DNA of 64,000 bases. Origin: Jacaranda mimosifolia. Its lineage: Eukaryota; Streptophyta; Magnoliopsida; Lamiales; Bignoniaceae. The notes under the pieces were generated by a model, which saw only the letters and a list, made by a program, of their open reading frames with translations, was not told the DNA's origin and did no database searches. This document shows positions 1-13,328 of the stretch, one piece after another. Location of the stretch: NCBI GenBank assembly GCA_018894105.1, contig CM032122.1:36859404-36923403 (forward strand), given 5' to 3'. The position numbers and the translations under genes are program-made. Position 1 is the stretch's first letter. Each line of letters begins with the position of its first letter.

Positions 1-285
1 TCAGTAAAATATTATTACTTTTTTATTTTTTTATCTACATCAAAATGAGAAGCAGAAATGTTTATTTGGAAGGGTAGGTAATGGGTATGGTGATTTTTCA
101 TACCATAGGCGGGAGTGTGGTTAGATTGTGAATTTCTGAAAGCGGCGAGGGCATTGCAGTCAATTCAAGTATAAAATGATTAGGCTTCTGTGCTCTGCCA
201 AGCTTTTGTCTCACATTTGCAGTTGCACCAATTTTCTGTTGCTTTAACAGAGAGTAAAACCAAACATCCAACCAACCAGAGAGCG

Positions 286-316
<31 letters not shown>

Positions 317-586
317 ATCGAGAGCCAAAAAGAGAGCAACCCTCTCTTTCTCGCTCTTTCTAACAGGCAAGTGGCAACACCATTAAAATAAAGAAACAAA
401 CACACACCCAAATACACAAACACATACAGCAACTGGGTGTATGTGTGTGTTTGTTTGTGTTGCAGCATGCAGCATTCCTTTTACGAATTGAAACTGGCAT
501 TTTTTTTTCTTTTTAATTTTTTTTTTTAATTTTTGGAGTAAATTGGGAGGTGGGCTGTTGAGAATTGGTGGAAGTAAGTGGTGAAA
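1..586 (+). promoter_or_regulatory. Upstream and leader region of the EDR2-like gene
   Basis: This stretch holds no coding sequence that I can support. It contains a pure (GA)n run at 289-316 and pyrimidine- and purine-rich blocks around it, then T-rich DNA at 499-530 just before the start codon. GA/CT-rich tracts are common in plant core promoters and leaders, so this is probably promoter plus 5' untranslated region of the gene that starts at 587. I could not fix a transcription start. Short open frames here run through the simple repeat and are low-complexity. Confidence 0.5.
289..316. repeat. (GA)14 microsatellite
   Basis: An uninterrupted GA dinucleotide run of 28 bases, flanked on the left by imperfect GA/GC units. 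It lies about 270 bases before the EDR2-like start codon, so it may be within the promoter or leader. Confidence 0.9.
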
Positions 587-3500
587 ATGGGAGTTTCGCA
601 GAGTGATGGTGGAAGAATGGAGGGATGGTTGTATTTGATACGCTCCAACCGGATTGGGCTTCAGTACTCGAGAAAACGCTACTTTGTTCTTCAAGATCAC
701 CTACTCAAGAGTTTCAAATCTGTCCCACTGACCCCGGACGAGGTTTACTTCATTTTCTCAATACTTTTCTCAATATGTATATTTTATTTCATACGGTTGT
801 GTATGTGAAAATGCTGATTTAGAATGTCGTAACTTGACTGGTTTTTTGCTTTTGTCGCAAGTTGAACTCACTTCCTTCACTTTTGGAAGGATAATTTAGT
901 ATTTTTGATGGGTTTGAGTCTTTTTGCCTGTTGAGTTTTCCAGAATAGTCTATCTTGACGGGAGTTATGTGCCCTTTATTGGTTAGTGATAATTTTTGTA
1001 AGATTTTCCACGCACGTACAATCATGTAATCATGTGCGAGTTTATATATTTGTGCCTTTACATGAATGTGTATGGTTATACATTCCGCAAGTTTCATAGG
1101 TTTCTATTGCTGTTACCTTTTAATGAATGATATTCCAGTTTGCCAGAAAATATATAACATCCTGCAATAAAAATTATGAATAGATAGGTTGTCCAAACCT
1201 GATGGTACTTAGATAACTCCCAACATGCTTTTTTGCTCCTGCTTTACTGAGCTCATCATAAGTATTAGTAAGTCAATAGCTAAAATGAAATTTTTCCTAG
1301 AAAACACCAGGTTTACTAGAGTATATGATTTCAAGAAGGCTTATGATCAGACGAAATAGATCTCTTGCTAGTTTGCTTAGGAATTCTGAACACTGCATGT
1401 GCATTGATTTTTGTGTTGTTGGTTCAATTTGTTCGTCTTCAGGCTTTAAGCAGCTTTTAATCTAGATATTTGTTGATTAGATCTATAAACTTTTGAGGAG
1501 ATATTGTAGCTTTGCATACTAGTGAGATTGAAGAAAACTGAATACTGTTCTGGTTTCTCTAAATAGTTTACTTAATGATTCTGTAACTGATTATGTGTTA
1601 TGAATATGGTTGGTGTTTGGCATAATTAATTAGCTACACTTGTCGTTTCGTCAAGTTTCTCGTTTGCTCTTTGTAGATAGCCAAATATTCCTCCATGTGT
1701 TAGTGATATATGCAAGTGCACATACATATATCAAATATTCAAGAAACTGATTTGAATGGTTGGGGATGATTGCCACCAGACAGTTATCCTAGACTTCCAC
1801 TGTTTGAATTTGTTGTGAATTTCTATCAATTGTGGGTTAGACCCACCATTCTTGTGGCTTGTCCTCTACTGGATAGTAGATAAATACATAGCTGCATGTT
1901 CTAAAGTTGTCCACGGCTGGTTTGATGAAGTAATCACAAAACTAGAAGCTTCAAACTTATGGTGAAGTCCTGGGACTTTCCATACATGCTAACCTTTTTA
2001 ATGTATATAACATATAATTTGAACGACAGCAAACATATTTACGACCAAGAATTATCTAAAAAATTGACTTGCTACTCTTTCTGTCAGGATCCTGTTAGAA
2101 GTGCAATTATTGATTCATGCATAAGGGTGACTGACAATGGGAGGGAGAGCATTCAGAGGAAGGCATGAACACTGAGTTGCTGCTGCTTGAAATTTCCAGT
2201 TTATATATCCACCATATCCTATGACTAAGCTCACATTCCTTCCAATGAACTGAATGGCACTTTTTTCTTTCATTTTGCAATTTGCAGGTCATTTTCATTT
2301 TCACTCTTTATAACACTTCTAATCACAATGATCAACTGAAGGTGTGTTAGCTTTCTTCTGAACTTTTTACCTTTTCTTTTAATTCAACAGAACTAAAAAA
2401 TTTTAAATTTTATAGTTGGGAGCCAACAGTCCTGAAGAAGCTGCAAAATGGATTCAGTCCTTCCAGGAATCGGCTTTAAAGGTTAAAAATCTCTTTTTCT
2501 TATGGTGCTAGATAATTATTATGCTGGAAACTAATGATTCCGATAATGCAGCCAAACCAGAATCAAGGAGATTCTGAATTTGCTAGACGCGAACTGCAGT
2601 CATTGAGGTAAACAATTTAACATGTTATGCAGTGATTGACAATATGTCAAGTTAAATTGTGCTTGTCAATTGTAAACCTTGTGAGTTGGTTGTACATACT
2701 TGAATCAATCTTTTACTAGGAACTCAGGTTGCTGAAGAATTTGTATAATAATTGATAACTTTTTCCTATTTATTCCAGTATGCCAACCTGAGACTAACAG
2801 TTTTAATATTCTTTATGCTGGTGAATTTTCTCTCATCTTGTATAGGCTAAACTGTTCCAGTAAGCATTCCCATTCAGTTGACTGGACTATCTACTCATCC
2901 TCGGTAACTGATGCAATGACGTCTGATGTTGTTGCACCATCACCGTGGAAAATCTTTGGTTGCCAGAATGGTATGGTCTAAGTTCATTGTTTATATTGCA
3001 AATGGCTAAATGCCTTGTCTAATACAAAACACACACAGGTCTTCGATTGTTTAAGGAGGCTAAAGATAAAGAATTTCATGGAAAGGTAGGTTGGGTCAGT
3101 TTATATGATGGCATTCAAGTCTCCAAAGCCTCTTTCATATGACTGGGTTCCATATTTTGCAGTGGGATGATCATCCTGCAATAATGGCTGTTGGTGTTGT
3201 TGATGCAACTTCAGAAGCTATTTTCCAAACACTCATGTCGCTTGGTCCATCAAGATCAGAGTAAGTTAGAATAATATCAGACAGTATTTCAGCCAGATTT
3301 TGATGTAAAAAAGAATTTTTCTTTATTTCTTTTTTTTTTTTTTTTTTTGAGTGGGATTGGGGGGGTCTTTAAGATGTATATTAATTAGTCCTATAAATCT
3401 GGTTCCAAGTTAAAATTCATATATCAGGTACCTCTACTGTATAACTTCTCTACATATCAAAAAGACCTAATATATGATATCTCTTTGATATAGCTTCTCT

Positions 3501-6500
3501 GCATGTCAAACAGGAGGAATTATTTTCTGTTTTTGCTGAAAAAATAAAATAGGATGTGCTGTGGGATTGCTTCTAATCGATAAGGATTCTAATTAACTTG
3601 ACATTTTGGTGCCAACTGGAGTTTCCATTTCTTCAGTATTTAGTATGGACATGCTACCACACATATGATTCTGTGCAAAGAATGTTTTCTTATTGGACAA
3701 GACAAAGAAAAACTCTTTTTCATACTACAACATGGATGGCACATAAGTCTCTTGTAAAGAGCTGTTCTTTTTCTATACATATTTTTTATCTGTCTATTCG
3801 TTTTCTTGTTGGTTTCAATATAGGAATTGGTGAGGAAGAAGAGTTTTTTAGGATTTGACCTTTCTAGAAGTGTTCATATAAAAAATTTTGGATCACTGAA
3901 CAATGATATCCAGGACATGCAAATTGCATTTTCTTAGTGAAGCACATAAATAGGGAAAAGAATATCTGAATTAGCAAAACCCAAGTTGCCTTTCTGTTTC
4001 TTTCGCTTGGGTTACGGCATGTAGCTTATGCTTTGTTGAGGGAAATCAATGGCTTCATTCTGGAAGGTACCCAAAATTCTTATTTAGAAAAACCACTAGC
4101 CTAGTTGAGAATGATGCCATAATTTGTTATTTCAGGATTAAGACTTAATATTTGTGGAGCTATCAAATCCAGTTGCATGCATTCTTTTGTATAACAGTAT
4201 ATATTTATGCTTGTGCAGATGGGACTTCTGTTTCTACAAGGGTTCTGTGATTGAACATCTTGATGGTCATACTGATATAATTCACAAGCTTCTATATCGT
4301 CATTGGCTACCTTGGTCTGATTCATACCTTGTCTTTGTTATTTTTTTCATTTTTGGTCTTTTCTTTAAGAGTTTATATGTGATATAGCTTTGTGCAGGGG
4401 CATGAAACGAAGGGATCTTCTGTTACGGCGCTATTGGAGAAGAGAGGATGATGGTACATATGGTAATAAATTCATTGGGTTAAATCGAAAAAGCAGTGTT
4501 TTAGATGTTTAATTGATCTAAAAATAATGTTAGTTTATTCATTTGTTTGCAGTGATTCTGTACCATTCTGTGTTTCACCAGAAGTGTCCACCTAAAAGGG
4601 GTTATGTACGCGCCTGCCTTAAAAGTAATGTATGCTTTTACATATGGAACTAATGGGCTTTATTATATCATACTTTTAGCAGTAAATATGCTGAAATTCG
4701 TGCTGGTATGTTGGTCATGAAACGTGCAAAAATTTTCTTTGTATGAGTATATCCTTGTATTCTGCATGTTCCTTATCTCAGGACAGATTGTATGTACCAT
4801 ATTATTAATGCCTACATACATAAATTTTATGTTGATTGCATAAATTGCCCATTTCATTTTCGTATATTGACATGATTTTGCTTTTTGGTCTTTCTTTTCT
4901 CTATTGTCTCACTTGCATTTTTGAGCTCCTAGTATTTCCACTTTCCAATGTTTTAATCTCATATGACAATCTGAAAAATTTTATAATTGAAGTTGGATGA
5001 CTGATGGATGATGTTATGAATTCATCACAGGTGGTGGATATGTTATATCTCCCGTGAATCAAGGAAAGCGTTCTGTAGTGAGGCATATGCTTGCTATTGA
5101 TTGGAAATTTTGGAAATCTTATTTGCAGACATCATCAGCCAGATCAATAACAATAAGCATGCTGGGGAGACTTGCTGGTCTGCTCCATACTTAGTTCTCC
5201 TCCCTTCAGCCTATGCTTTTATTATTTATTTGCAAATTGCATTACTGAATAGCTATTAAAGTTCCTGAAGTTTCAAATTCCAGTTTCTGAGAATTTCTTC
5301 AAGTTTTCCAATGTTGCTAAATGGATGGAAATGCCAACAAATAGTCAATATTTTTGCATGCTTGAGGGCATTGACATAAAATGTTGAGGTGCTTGCATTT
5401 AAATTCCTCTAAAGATGTAAATGTTTGTCTTTAAAGCAACTAAAGTTGCATTATTAACTATGTATGTGTACCTTCTTCTATTTGTTAATAGAAAAGGGAC
5501 TAAGGTCCATGAACTTCTTTTGAAACTGTGGGCACCATGAGGGGTTTGACCTTATATTTATTGATTCGTGTATTTGGATAATTTAACTTTCTCTGGATTG
5601 ATTCAACTTCACTGCTCTGTTTGTAGCTTTGCGGGAGCTGTTTAGAGCAAAATTAGATTGTTCTTCATCTGATTTCTCATCAGGTGAGCTAATGAGCAAT
5701 CGTAGCATACAGCAAAATAAAAAGGAACTGAAAATTGAAGTTCAGACTAGAGTGGAGAATGGGCAAAATGGGGAGGGTATGGAGGAAGAAACGGTTAAAA
5801 CACCTTCTGAACATTCGAGTCTTGTGGGATTAAATGATGCGGCAGATGAGTTCTTTGATGTCTCAGAGCCTCTGGATTATGATCAATCAGAAAATGGTTG
5901 GTCTTCTGACTTTGGTCCGGAAACTCATTCTCAGGTACTAACTCTTACTCTGATATTGTTACATGAAAGGAGTCCTTACGGCATGATTGCAACTGTCAAC
6001 CAATGACATTACCTTAAATGTAGATGCTACCAATTTAGTTTCAGTTCACATCTGAGAGCCCACTAAGAAACGACATGATCTGTGATGGATTTTTCAATTA
6101 TGCATTTTTCTCCTTTGGGTTAATAAGGAAGTTTGAACAACCCACTTCTGAAGTGAAAGACTTCACTCTGCTGAATCAGGCATATAATTCTCAATGAAGG
6201 AGTATAGAGTTTTTTTCTTCATGCACAAGGCTGCAACTTTTCTGTTTACCAAAGAAAAGAATGTCCTATCTTTCTGTAATGTGCCACATGTATGCTTTTT
6301 ATCAGTTTGATTTTTTTCTACATTCCAGTGCTACTTTCTTGTCATTTTTCCAAATCATCCCTTATACGTTGAGTGTTCCAGGATGCACGCCAACCAAAAC
6401 TGTCTACTGCTGCTGTCTTTGTTAAAAGATTGCATGATCTTGCAGGTATGTTAATGAAACTCATACAACCTGACACATATCTAGATTCTAAACATGTATT

Positions 6501-9500
6501 AACATTTTCTGTAGCTTTTCCCTTTGCTATCAGGTGATGATACGTATTAAGGGTTCCAAAATTTCTAATGGTTTTTTTGCAGTTCAGAAGAAGGGTTATG
6601 TAGACTTGCATGAGATGGCAAGGGAAGATAGTCTGTCATGCAAATATGGATGCACTCTTCCAAAGGATCCAATCTGTAATTTGCTCTGCAGTTGGACAGC
6701 AACAGATCCCTCGACATTTCTGATTCGTGGAAAGACTTATTTGGATGATAGGAAGAAGGTAGTTTCCGTTTTAAAATGTGAATCCAAAGTAAAATGCACT
6801 ATTCAATCTCTAGGAAGTGGCAGCATCTCTGGCTTTGTTTTTGTTCTAATAAACATTACTACACTCATAATCTCCTGATAAAGTACTATTCATGACACAT
6901 GGACTGTTCTTAAACCCCCACAATGGTAAAAAAGAAAAATACTATAGTAATTGGTAGAAGATTGCATAGAAATATAGAGATATATTATATTTTACTGTTC
7001 AAAATTGTGACTCAGATTGCTCAGTTGTAAATTTTACTTTTGAGTGAATTTTCCAACTCTTGCAATATGAATCAAGCAACCTTTGAGTCGTAAAAATGCT
7101 GTATGCAGTTGCAATGTTTCAACTCTAACAGCAATCCAAACAGAGCCTAAGTATTTTTCTGAGTGATGCAGTGCTGCATTTTAGCCCTGATTCATTCACA
7201 TGGTTTCTCTTCCCAGATTAAGGCGAAAGGCACACTGATGGAAATGGTAGGTGCTGACTGGCTGAGATCTGACAAGAGAGAAGATGATCTTGGGGGACGC
7301 CCTGGGGGCATAGTTCAGGTTTTAGTGTTATTTATTCCCTGAAAACGAGTTTGTCTGTAATCCATATAGGCTGATTAACTTTTGCACAATTCACTAAGTC
7401 GAAATTGTTTATTGATCTTTGAAGCTGAAACAAGATTTTGCTCTGTTTACCATGCAGAAATACGCTGCAAAGGGGGGTCCAGAGTTCTTCTTTATCGTGA
7501 ACATACAGGTGAACCAACTCTTGATTTCATTTTAAGCAATTTCCTTTTTCTGTTCATCTATTACTTACTTTCTACTTGATTGAGCTAGGTCCCAGGTTCA
7601 ACAACATATAACCTAGCTCTATACTATATGATGAGTACTCCCATAGAAGATGCTCCTTTGCTCGAGAGCTTTGTCAAAGGAGATGATGCTTATAGAAATT
7701 CAAGGTTCAAGCTCATACCATATATTTCTAAGGTCAGTAAAGTAATTATTTCATGGAAACAATTCCATATGTTATTTGATACAGTCAGTCTTCTTTTCCA
7801 TTCATTGTGATCATTGTCTCTTACATATGGGGTCCACTCGAAAGTTGGAGTATAATGCACACAAGGAATTATGGTTTCTGGATGTTATCTATTTTTGCAA
7901 AATATAGAAAGATTTGTGATGAAATGCATACTTTGACTCATGTTATTGCCATTGAAAGTGTTTTTGTTGTGGCCTTCTATCTTTTTGCATGGATGAAATG
8001 AAGAATATTCAAACAACCTTGTTCTTCATTGTTGTTGATGTGTTGAAACTTTATTGTCTAATCTTGAAAGTCATCTGTATTTTATGGAGATTGGAATATT
8101 TAGATTTTTGTTTCCGCTTGAGATCTCAATTTGCTTGGTCGTTCTGGCCTTGTAACATCACTATTACTATTCTGGGCATGTCAAACCCTCCATTTTGCAG
8201 TTAAAGTGTGCTGTCCCATTTCTTTTTAAACTTGATGAGTCTTGGCTCTTCTTACTGCTGAATCTCAAGGAAGTCACGAATATCTCAAGATAACATTTAG
8301 ATAATTATGCTCATATTGTCTTTCCTTGTGGATGCTTGAATTGGAGGTTGAGGCTTAAGTCCATTTAAGCTATTTGGTGAATCCTTCAAAAGGACTGAGC
8401 AAATTAGCATATAAAAAGAATCCTAGAGATTAGCCCATCAAGATTATTTGTTCTCAAGTTCCATGTTACTTGTTGGAGGATGTTTTGATTGGTGTATTTA
8501 TAGGTATAAATGGGTGCAATGGACTTGTTTAGCTATTTAGGTTGACCACTTTCGCAAAGTTACAACGAATTCAAAATAGTTGCAAGCAGAGCCTATGGTG
8601 ACCTACCCCCAATTGTTGGTCCTACCTGTTGGGCAGAGGCATGATGGAATGGTTCCAATATCAATTGCAAATACTGCTAGTGCTGGAAGCTAACCAAATG
8701 CATACTGAGTGCTCTTGGACTGCATGCCCAACAGGGACTGTAGTGCCTCATTAAGTTGTGGAAGGAAATAGGTACTTGTTTATCCATAGCTGCAATAAGC
8801 TTCTGTGGCAAGATGAGGGCAAAACAGTTGCCAGTGGAGTCAATTGCAGTAGAGTCTCGCATGTTGGGCGCACTCCATCTATAGGATGTGATAGAATGCA
8901 TCAGAACTGATCCTAAGAGTACTTTCAGTGTTGCTTTTGGAAGCTCAATCAAATGTGTACTCAGTGGCCTATATTGTGTAGGTGCTCAACAAGGACATTG
9001 AATATCCAAACAAGAATGGCTCTAGAGTTCCACATTGGTTGTGAGAGTTCCTTTTTTTTTAAAGTGGGTTCGATGGACTTCCCTGAGACCTTGGGTTAAT
9101 CATTTTCTCAAAAAGTGAAGACGAACTCGAATTGCATTGGGAGGGTTGCTTGTCGGACTGCCACCTTGGGACTCGTTCTACTGAGGATCACTCCAACAGA
9201 AAAGAAAATGTGAACCAGAAATGGTGAAATCATTGGTGAATTTCAGAATTGAGAAAGATACTCTTATGGAAGTTGATTCATGATTTCTGGGACCATGCAG
9301 CCAAATCCTATGCAGAGTAATCTAGATCATCAAATATTATTCCCGGGAAATTTGAAAATCAAGAAGCATGTTTCAAAAGATATTTAATTTCAGAAGACAA
9401 TTTGTTTCTTCATCACTATTTGATGGCTATTTTCTTTAGGCCTTCTTTACATTGGTGAATATATACTAACTTACGGTGTAACCATCATCTTGATTTAGAT

Positions 9501-11105
9501 TAAACACCATTACCTGCATTCTGTTTCTTGCTATATACACCCATTACATACTCCTCGAGTGAAGCATTCATTTGTTTGAAACAAGGATTTTTGTTTAGAT
9601 CTCATTGCTCAAATTTATACCACTAGTAAATATAACCATCCTTGATTATCTAATAATTTCTTCTCCCATTATTGTTTTTATTCTTGATTGAGAAAGCACT
9701 TGTTATTGTAGATTTGAATCACCTACCATTATGTGAATCTCAAACTTGATATCCATACAATCTGTTTTTCAGGGTTCATGGATAGTCAAGCAGAGTGTTG
9801 GAAAAAAGGCATGCCTTGTTGGTCAAGCATTAGAAATTAATTATTTTTGTGGCAAGAACTACCTGGAGGTATCATGTGGAATAGTTACTTTCTTTGACCA
9901 CCAGCTGATTTTTCTATTCACTTTCCTTTGCATGTATTATTGTAATCTTCTGAATCCTGGTTTACTTTCTTGTATTAAGCATTTATCAACACTAAAATTG
10001 AAAGTATTTGGGTTATCTTAGTAAAAGATTCTAATCTGACTAGCCTGGAGCACCACATTTATTATATGACCAATTTCAGTTGATGTCTGTTATGGTCCAT
10101 TTGGGCTTTATTGTGTGAAGGTCTATAGTGCAATACCTGTTGTTAATCTTATATTTGGATAGTGTGTATATATACTTATACCAACAGTTTCTATGTTGTA
10201 GAGTTCCCCCTCACCTTTTTTTTTCTCTTTCTCCTCCTCCTCCTCCTCCTCTCTCTCTCTCAATTGTAATGAATAATCATTTATGTATTGCTTTTTTGAT
10301 ATCACATCTGTTACTATAAAATCTGTCTAGTAATTAAATAAAGAATTTGCACCACGTCGGAGGAAGAATGGTTGAAACGGTACTTTCTTATGCCTCTAGT
10401 GTTAGCAACTGAGCTGATATTTTCTATATTGGCCTCCATTTCAAAAGATAGTGCAAAATATTTCTCTAAATATATATATATATATAGCGTATTTTGGAAC
10501 TCACTGTTTCAATATGCCATGAATAATATGGTGAACTATTTCGCAGCTCGGGATTGATATTGGCTCATCAACTGTTGCGAGGGGCGTGGTCAGCCTTGTT
10601 CTGGGTTACCTGAATAATCTAGTCATTGAGATGGCATTTTTAGTACAGGTAAACTATGATTGCCATAATGTGAATCCTATAAAGTCTCGTATGTATATAT
10701 ATATATATATATACTAATTTATTTATACACGCACGCCAGAGGTCCTGTAAGTTCGAACTTCTGGCTTTATACTATATATGTGAGATTTATGCTATTGAGC
10801 TAATTGCCCACCAGCCTATAAATTCTCGCTTTGAAATCTAAGAAATGCATTGCTTTGGTTTAACTATTGCCAGAATAACTCCAATTAATTCCAGTTTTCG
10901 TTGGATGCGATCTATGATGAAAGCTTTGTTCTTCTTTGTTATCCTGCATCTGAAATAATAATATGGTTATTGTGGTTCAAGTTATCAGTGATTCTTGTGT
11001 TCTGTTATGCAGGCTAATACACCAGAAGAGCTACCGGAATATCTCATTGGAACCTGCCGTCTGAACCATTTGGATGTATCTAAATCTGTATTAGTAAAAC
11101 CATAA
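587..11105 (+). CDS. EDR2-like PH/START/DUF1336 lipid-binding protein
   Basis: Joined exons encode a 730-residue protein of the ENHANCED DISEASE RESISTANCE 2 family. A PH domain covers residues 10-117 (MEGWLYLIRSNR, then RKRYFVL), a START lipid-transfer domain about 170-360 (PSPWKIFGCQNGLRLFKEA, WDDHPAIMAVGV, RRDLLLRRYWRRE), an acidic linker about 370-460, and DUF1336/EDR2_C about 490-725 (DPSTFLIRGKTYL, GSWIVKQSVGKKACLVGQ). EDR2 of Arabidopsis binds phosphoinositides and restrains mildew-induced cell death; a related role is inferred. Exons: 587-742, 2088-2162, 2288-2341, 2416-2481, 2552-2607, 2846-2970, 3039-3085, 3163-3260, 4219-4314, 4398-4462, 4553-4624, 5031-5177, 5627-5934, 6382-6445, 6583-6758, 7217-7318, 7458-7508, 7589-7732, 9773-9868, 10547-10648, 11013-11105. 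Intron 2 starts with GC. The MGVSQSDG start matches the family; an in-frame GTG at 578 is not needed. The best Arabidopsis match I recall is the gene near AT2G28320, not EDR2 itself. Confidence 0.95.
2163..2287 (+). other. Non-canonical GC-AG intron (intron 2 of the EDR2-like gene)
   Basis: Exon 2 must end at 2162 (…ESIQRK) and exon 3 start at 2288 (VIFIFTLYN) to give the conserved PH-domain strand. The intron between them starts GCATGA and ends TTTGCAG. No GT donor in frame nearby restores the family sequence. GC-AG introns are a known minority class handled by the major spliceosome, and are often weak or alternatively spliced. Confidence 0.82.
7733..9772 (+). other. Long intron 18 of the EDR2-like gene (about 2.0 kb)
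   Basis: This is the largest intron after intron 1 and separates two DUF1336 exons (…LIPYISK and GSWIVKQS…). From about 8500 to 9250 the composition is less AT-rich than the flanks and carries broken open frames on both strands, which hints at a decayed insertion. I found no terminal repeats or recognisable transposon protein, so I leave it unclassified. Confidence 0.55.
10232..10261. repeat. (TCC)n-(TC)n compound microsatellite
   Basis: CTCC/TCC triplets run into CT dinucleotides within intron 19 of the EDR2-like gene, which separates the exons at 9773-9868 and 10547-10648. Confidence 0.85.
10692..10815 (-). mobile_element. SINE-like copy a (tRNA-type head), minus strand
   Basis: Read on the minus strand, the sequence has an A-box-like stretch (TTAGCTCAATAGCATAA) and, about 35 bases on, a B-box-like GTTCGAACTT, then an AT-rich tail. 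It aligns over about 85 bases with copies at 28797-28890, 57478-57590 and 60455-60562. Together they look like one old tRNA-derived SINE family. It lies in the last intron of the EDR2-like gene. Ends and TSD were not resolved. Confidence 0.6.
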
Positions 11106-13316
11106 TCCAGACTAAGGAAATCCATTTTTTACTCACAACCATTGCTGAAATCCACCGTGAATGAAGGTGTGAGTTGAGATGCATATAAAGTGTGGGCGAA
11201 TGACAAATGAATGTATATGGTGTTCTTGCTAGTTACAATTCTTTTATTCAACCAAGTGGAATCAGTAGCTTTATGTACTTCTACTGTGATTTTTGTTGGT
11301 ATATATACCACGATTTGTGCAAATCACCTGATGTACATATATATATATATATATGTTAGGAATTAGGAATACAATTATGGCATGAAATGTTTGTTATCGT
11401 AATTTAAATATTTTTTAGACGGCAAAAGATGAAAATATGATGAAACTATTGAGATAATTTTCACTTTGTGAAAGTAAAAAGCTCGTCTTTTTATAATAGT
11501 GTAGATAGACGTTAATCCATTTACATAGTAGTAAAATTAATTTACTGCAATTAAAGTAGATTCAAAAACCAATTGAAGAAAGTATGCAAATCATCATTTT
11601 AAATATTGTGAATAAAAAAAAAATGGTAACATTAATTTTTATGGTTGAAATTTATTAATTAGACGCGATTTGTGCTTCATCGTCACGCACAATTAAAGCA
11701 ATAAAGGGTGACAATTAGAAATGATTGTCTCTGTCTATTGCAATTTAAAACTGTCATCTAACATTTTTCTTCTTTGTTGCAATAATGCACAAGGGCCAGG
11801 GAGTGGGTTAGAGTTAGACTAATAAGGAGAGGGTTGAGCCAATGCCCATCCTATATTGCCATGTGAGATGTTGGGATGGCCTCCCATATATTCTTGTTGG
11901 TAAGTGTGGATCCTCTTATACATTGAATACAAGGGGCAAAATGGTAATTTCCACATGAAACCTTTATAGATTTTTTTGGGGCAATCACCAATATATCCTT
12001 GACATTAGTAATGGGATTGTTTAGAATATAGAATAATTTCAACTCATATCTCACTTTATCGTCCCAATCAAGCACATTATAAATATTATTAGCAATAAAT
12101 ACTTAATTTATTTCTTTTTCTTGCAATCTGAATTAATCAATCATGTGATAAATATATATATTTGCTCATTTTAATAGTGAAGTAGGTGTGGTAAAAAATT
12201 AAGCTAATGTTAAAATTTTCACAATACAAAATTGGTAGGTTTAGTGAAACACAAGATATTAGAGCAAATTTGCTATCAATTAGTTGTGGTGATTTGCCCA
12301 CTTTGCTTGGCAATCATTAAATTCAAACAACAAGTCATGAGAGGTGCATCACACCAACAAATAATTAGATCCATGCCAGCCCAAAAAATGTTTTGAGAAG
12401 GAAGGGGAAATGTAAAAAAAACATAGGCTTTGTTTGGTTATGTTTTCCCAATAGAGTAATATTGTTTTGGGAAAACATAACTAAATATATCTTTCTTTCT
12501 TTTTTCAAAACGCAAATTCTTCAACATATACATACATATTATAGATATATATGTATATATATCTATTATATTTTATTATTAAATAATAACTCAATTCTAT
12601 TTTCATCTCAAAACATACAATAAAAACATAATAAAATTAAATAAAAAACATAACCATAGAAAATTTGCCTTTGCTCACATCACAAGTCACACACACCATC
12701 ACTCAGTGTGTGGACCCCTCTTTCTTTATCAATCACCAGGGGATAACATTTAAACCAAATAGGGCCCACTGCCCCACTCCACACCCCTTGAAAAACAATA
12801 ATACTGGCATCCTTTCCCTCCAAAAATCACATCATGCTGCAGACCACATAAAGCTCCCCTGCACCAGCACCGCACCCAGTAAGCAAGCCTGCCAATATAA
12901 CCTTTTCATTTTCCTAAAGTGAAAAAATGGTACGTACTTACTCTGTTCCCCGAAGTACGATTAAGGCAAAACCCAAATTCATAGATTACACAACAGAAAG
13001 AAAGAAAAAGAAAAATTCTCTGCCCTATCTTCTTACCCTATCTTTTTTCTGCCCCCATTTTTAACTTCTTTTTCTTTCTCTCTGCTATTTCAAAAAAGAA
13101 AAAAAGAAAAGAAAAAGAAAAAAGAGAACCTCCTGCAAAACCCAATGGCATGAAAGGGTTTTAAGGGTTTGTGTTCACGTGAGTATCAAAGTACAATTCC
13201 ATTTCATGCATTTGTTCCCATTTTTTTAATTCCCATTTTGAACTGCAAAAAGTTGACATTTTTATTTTTTGCACTTTGCATTGTTCTCTGCTGCATGCAT
13301 CTGCCTTTTGGCTGCC
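11106..13316. other. Intergenic region between the EDR2-like and GATA genes
   Basis: It holds the 3' untranslated region of the EDR2-like gene (from 11106), then AT-rich DNA with TA repeats (11336-11354), a small hairpin at 12438-12480, and from about 12900 a pyrimidine-rich stretch that is probably promoter and leader of the GATA gene. In Arabidopsis I recall a short SIAMESE-related gene at this place; I saw no convincing counterpart. No RNA gene was seen. Confidence 0.5.
12438..12480. repeat. 13-bp perfect inverted repeat (hairpin)
   Basis: TTATGTTTTCCCA at 12438-12450 is followed after 17 bases by its exact reverse complement at 12468-12480. Upstream bases resemble a MITE end (GGCTTTGTTTGG), and an AAAACATAACCATAG-like stretch recurs near 12650, so this may be the core or end of a decayed MITE. 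Confidence 0.6.
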
Positions 13317-13328
13317 ATGGAAATGGAG
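13317..13328 (+). other. Possible short first coding exon of the GATA gene (MEME)
   Basis: At 13317 an ATG in good context (GCTGCCATGG) opens four codons, Met-Glu-Met-Glu, ending at a strong donor GAG|GTAAAT. The next exon begins after TTGTCAG at 14277 with AAC ATG GAC AAG, and the frame is kept. If used, the protein would start [12 protein letters not shown] and gain five residues. The acceptor directly before the ATG at 14281 does suggest an upstream exon, coding or leader. Transcript data would decide; treat it as a candidate. Confidence 0.45.

Noticed and set aside
578..586. Earlier start (GTG) for the EDR2-like protein
   Set aside because: It is not an ATG, and the family begins at the MGVSQSDG methionine at 587.
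8677..8952. 91-codon minus-strand frame in intron 18 of the EDR2-like gene, considered as a retrotransposon remnant
   Set aside because: I could not match it to a gag, protease, integrase or reverse-transcriptase motif.
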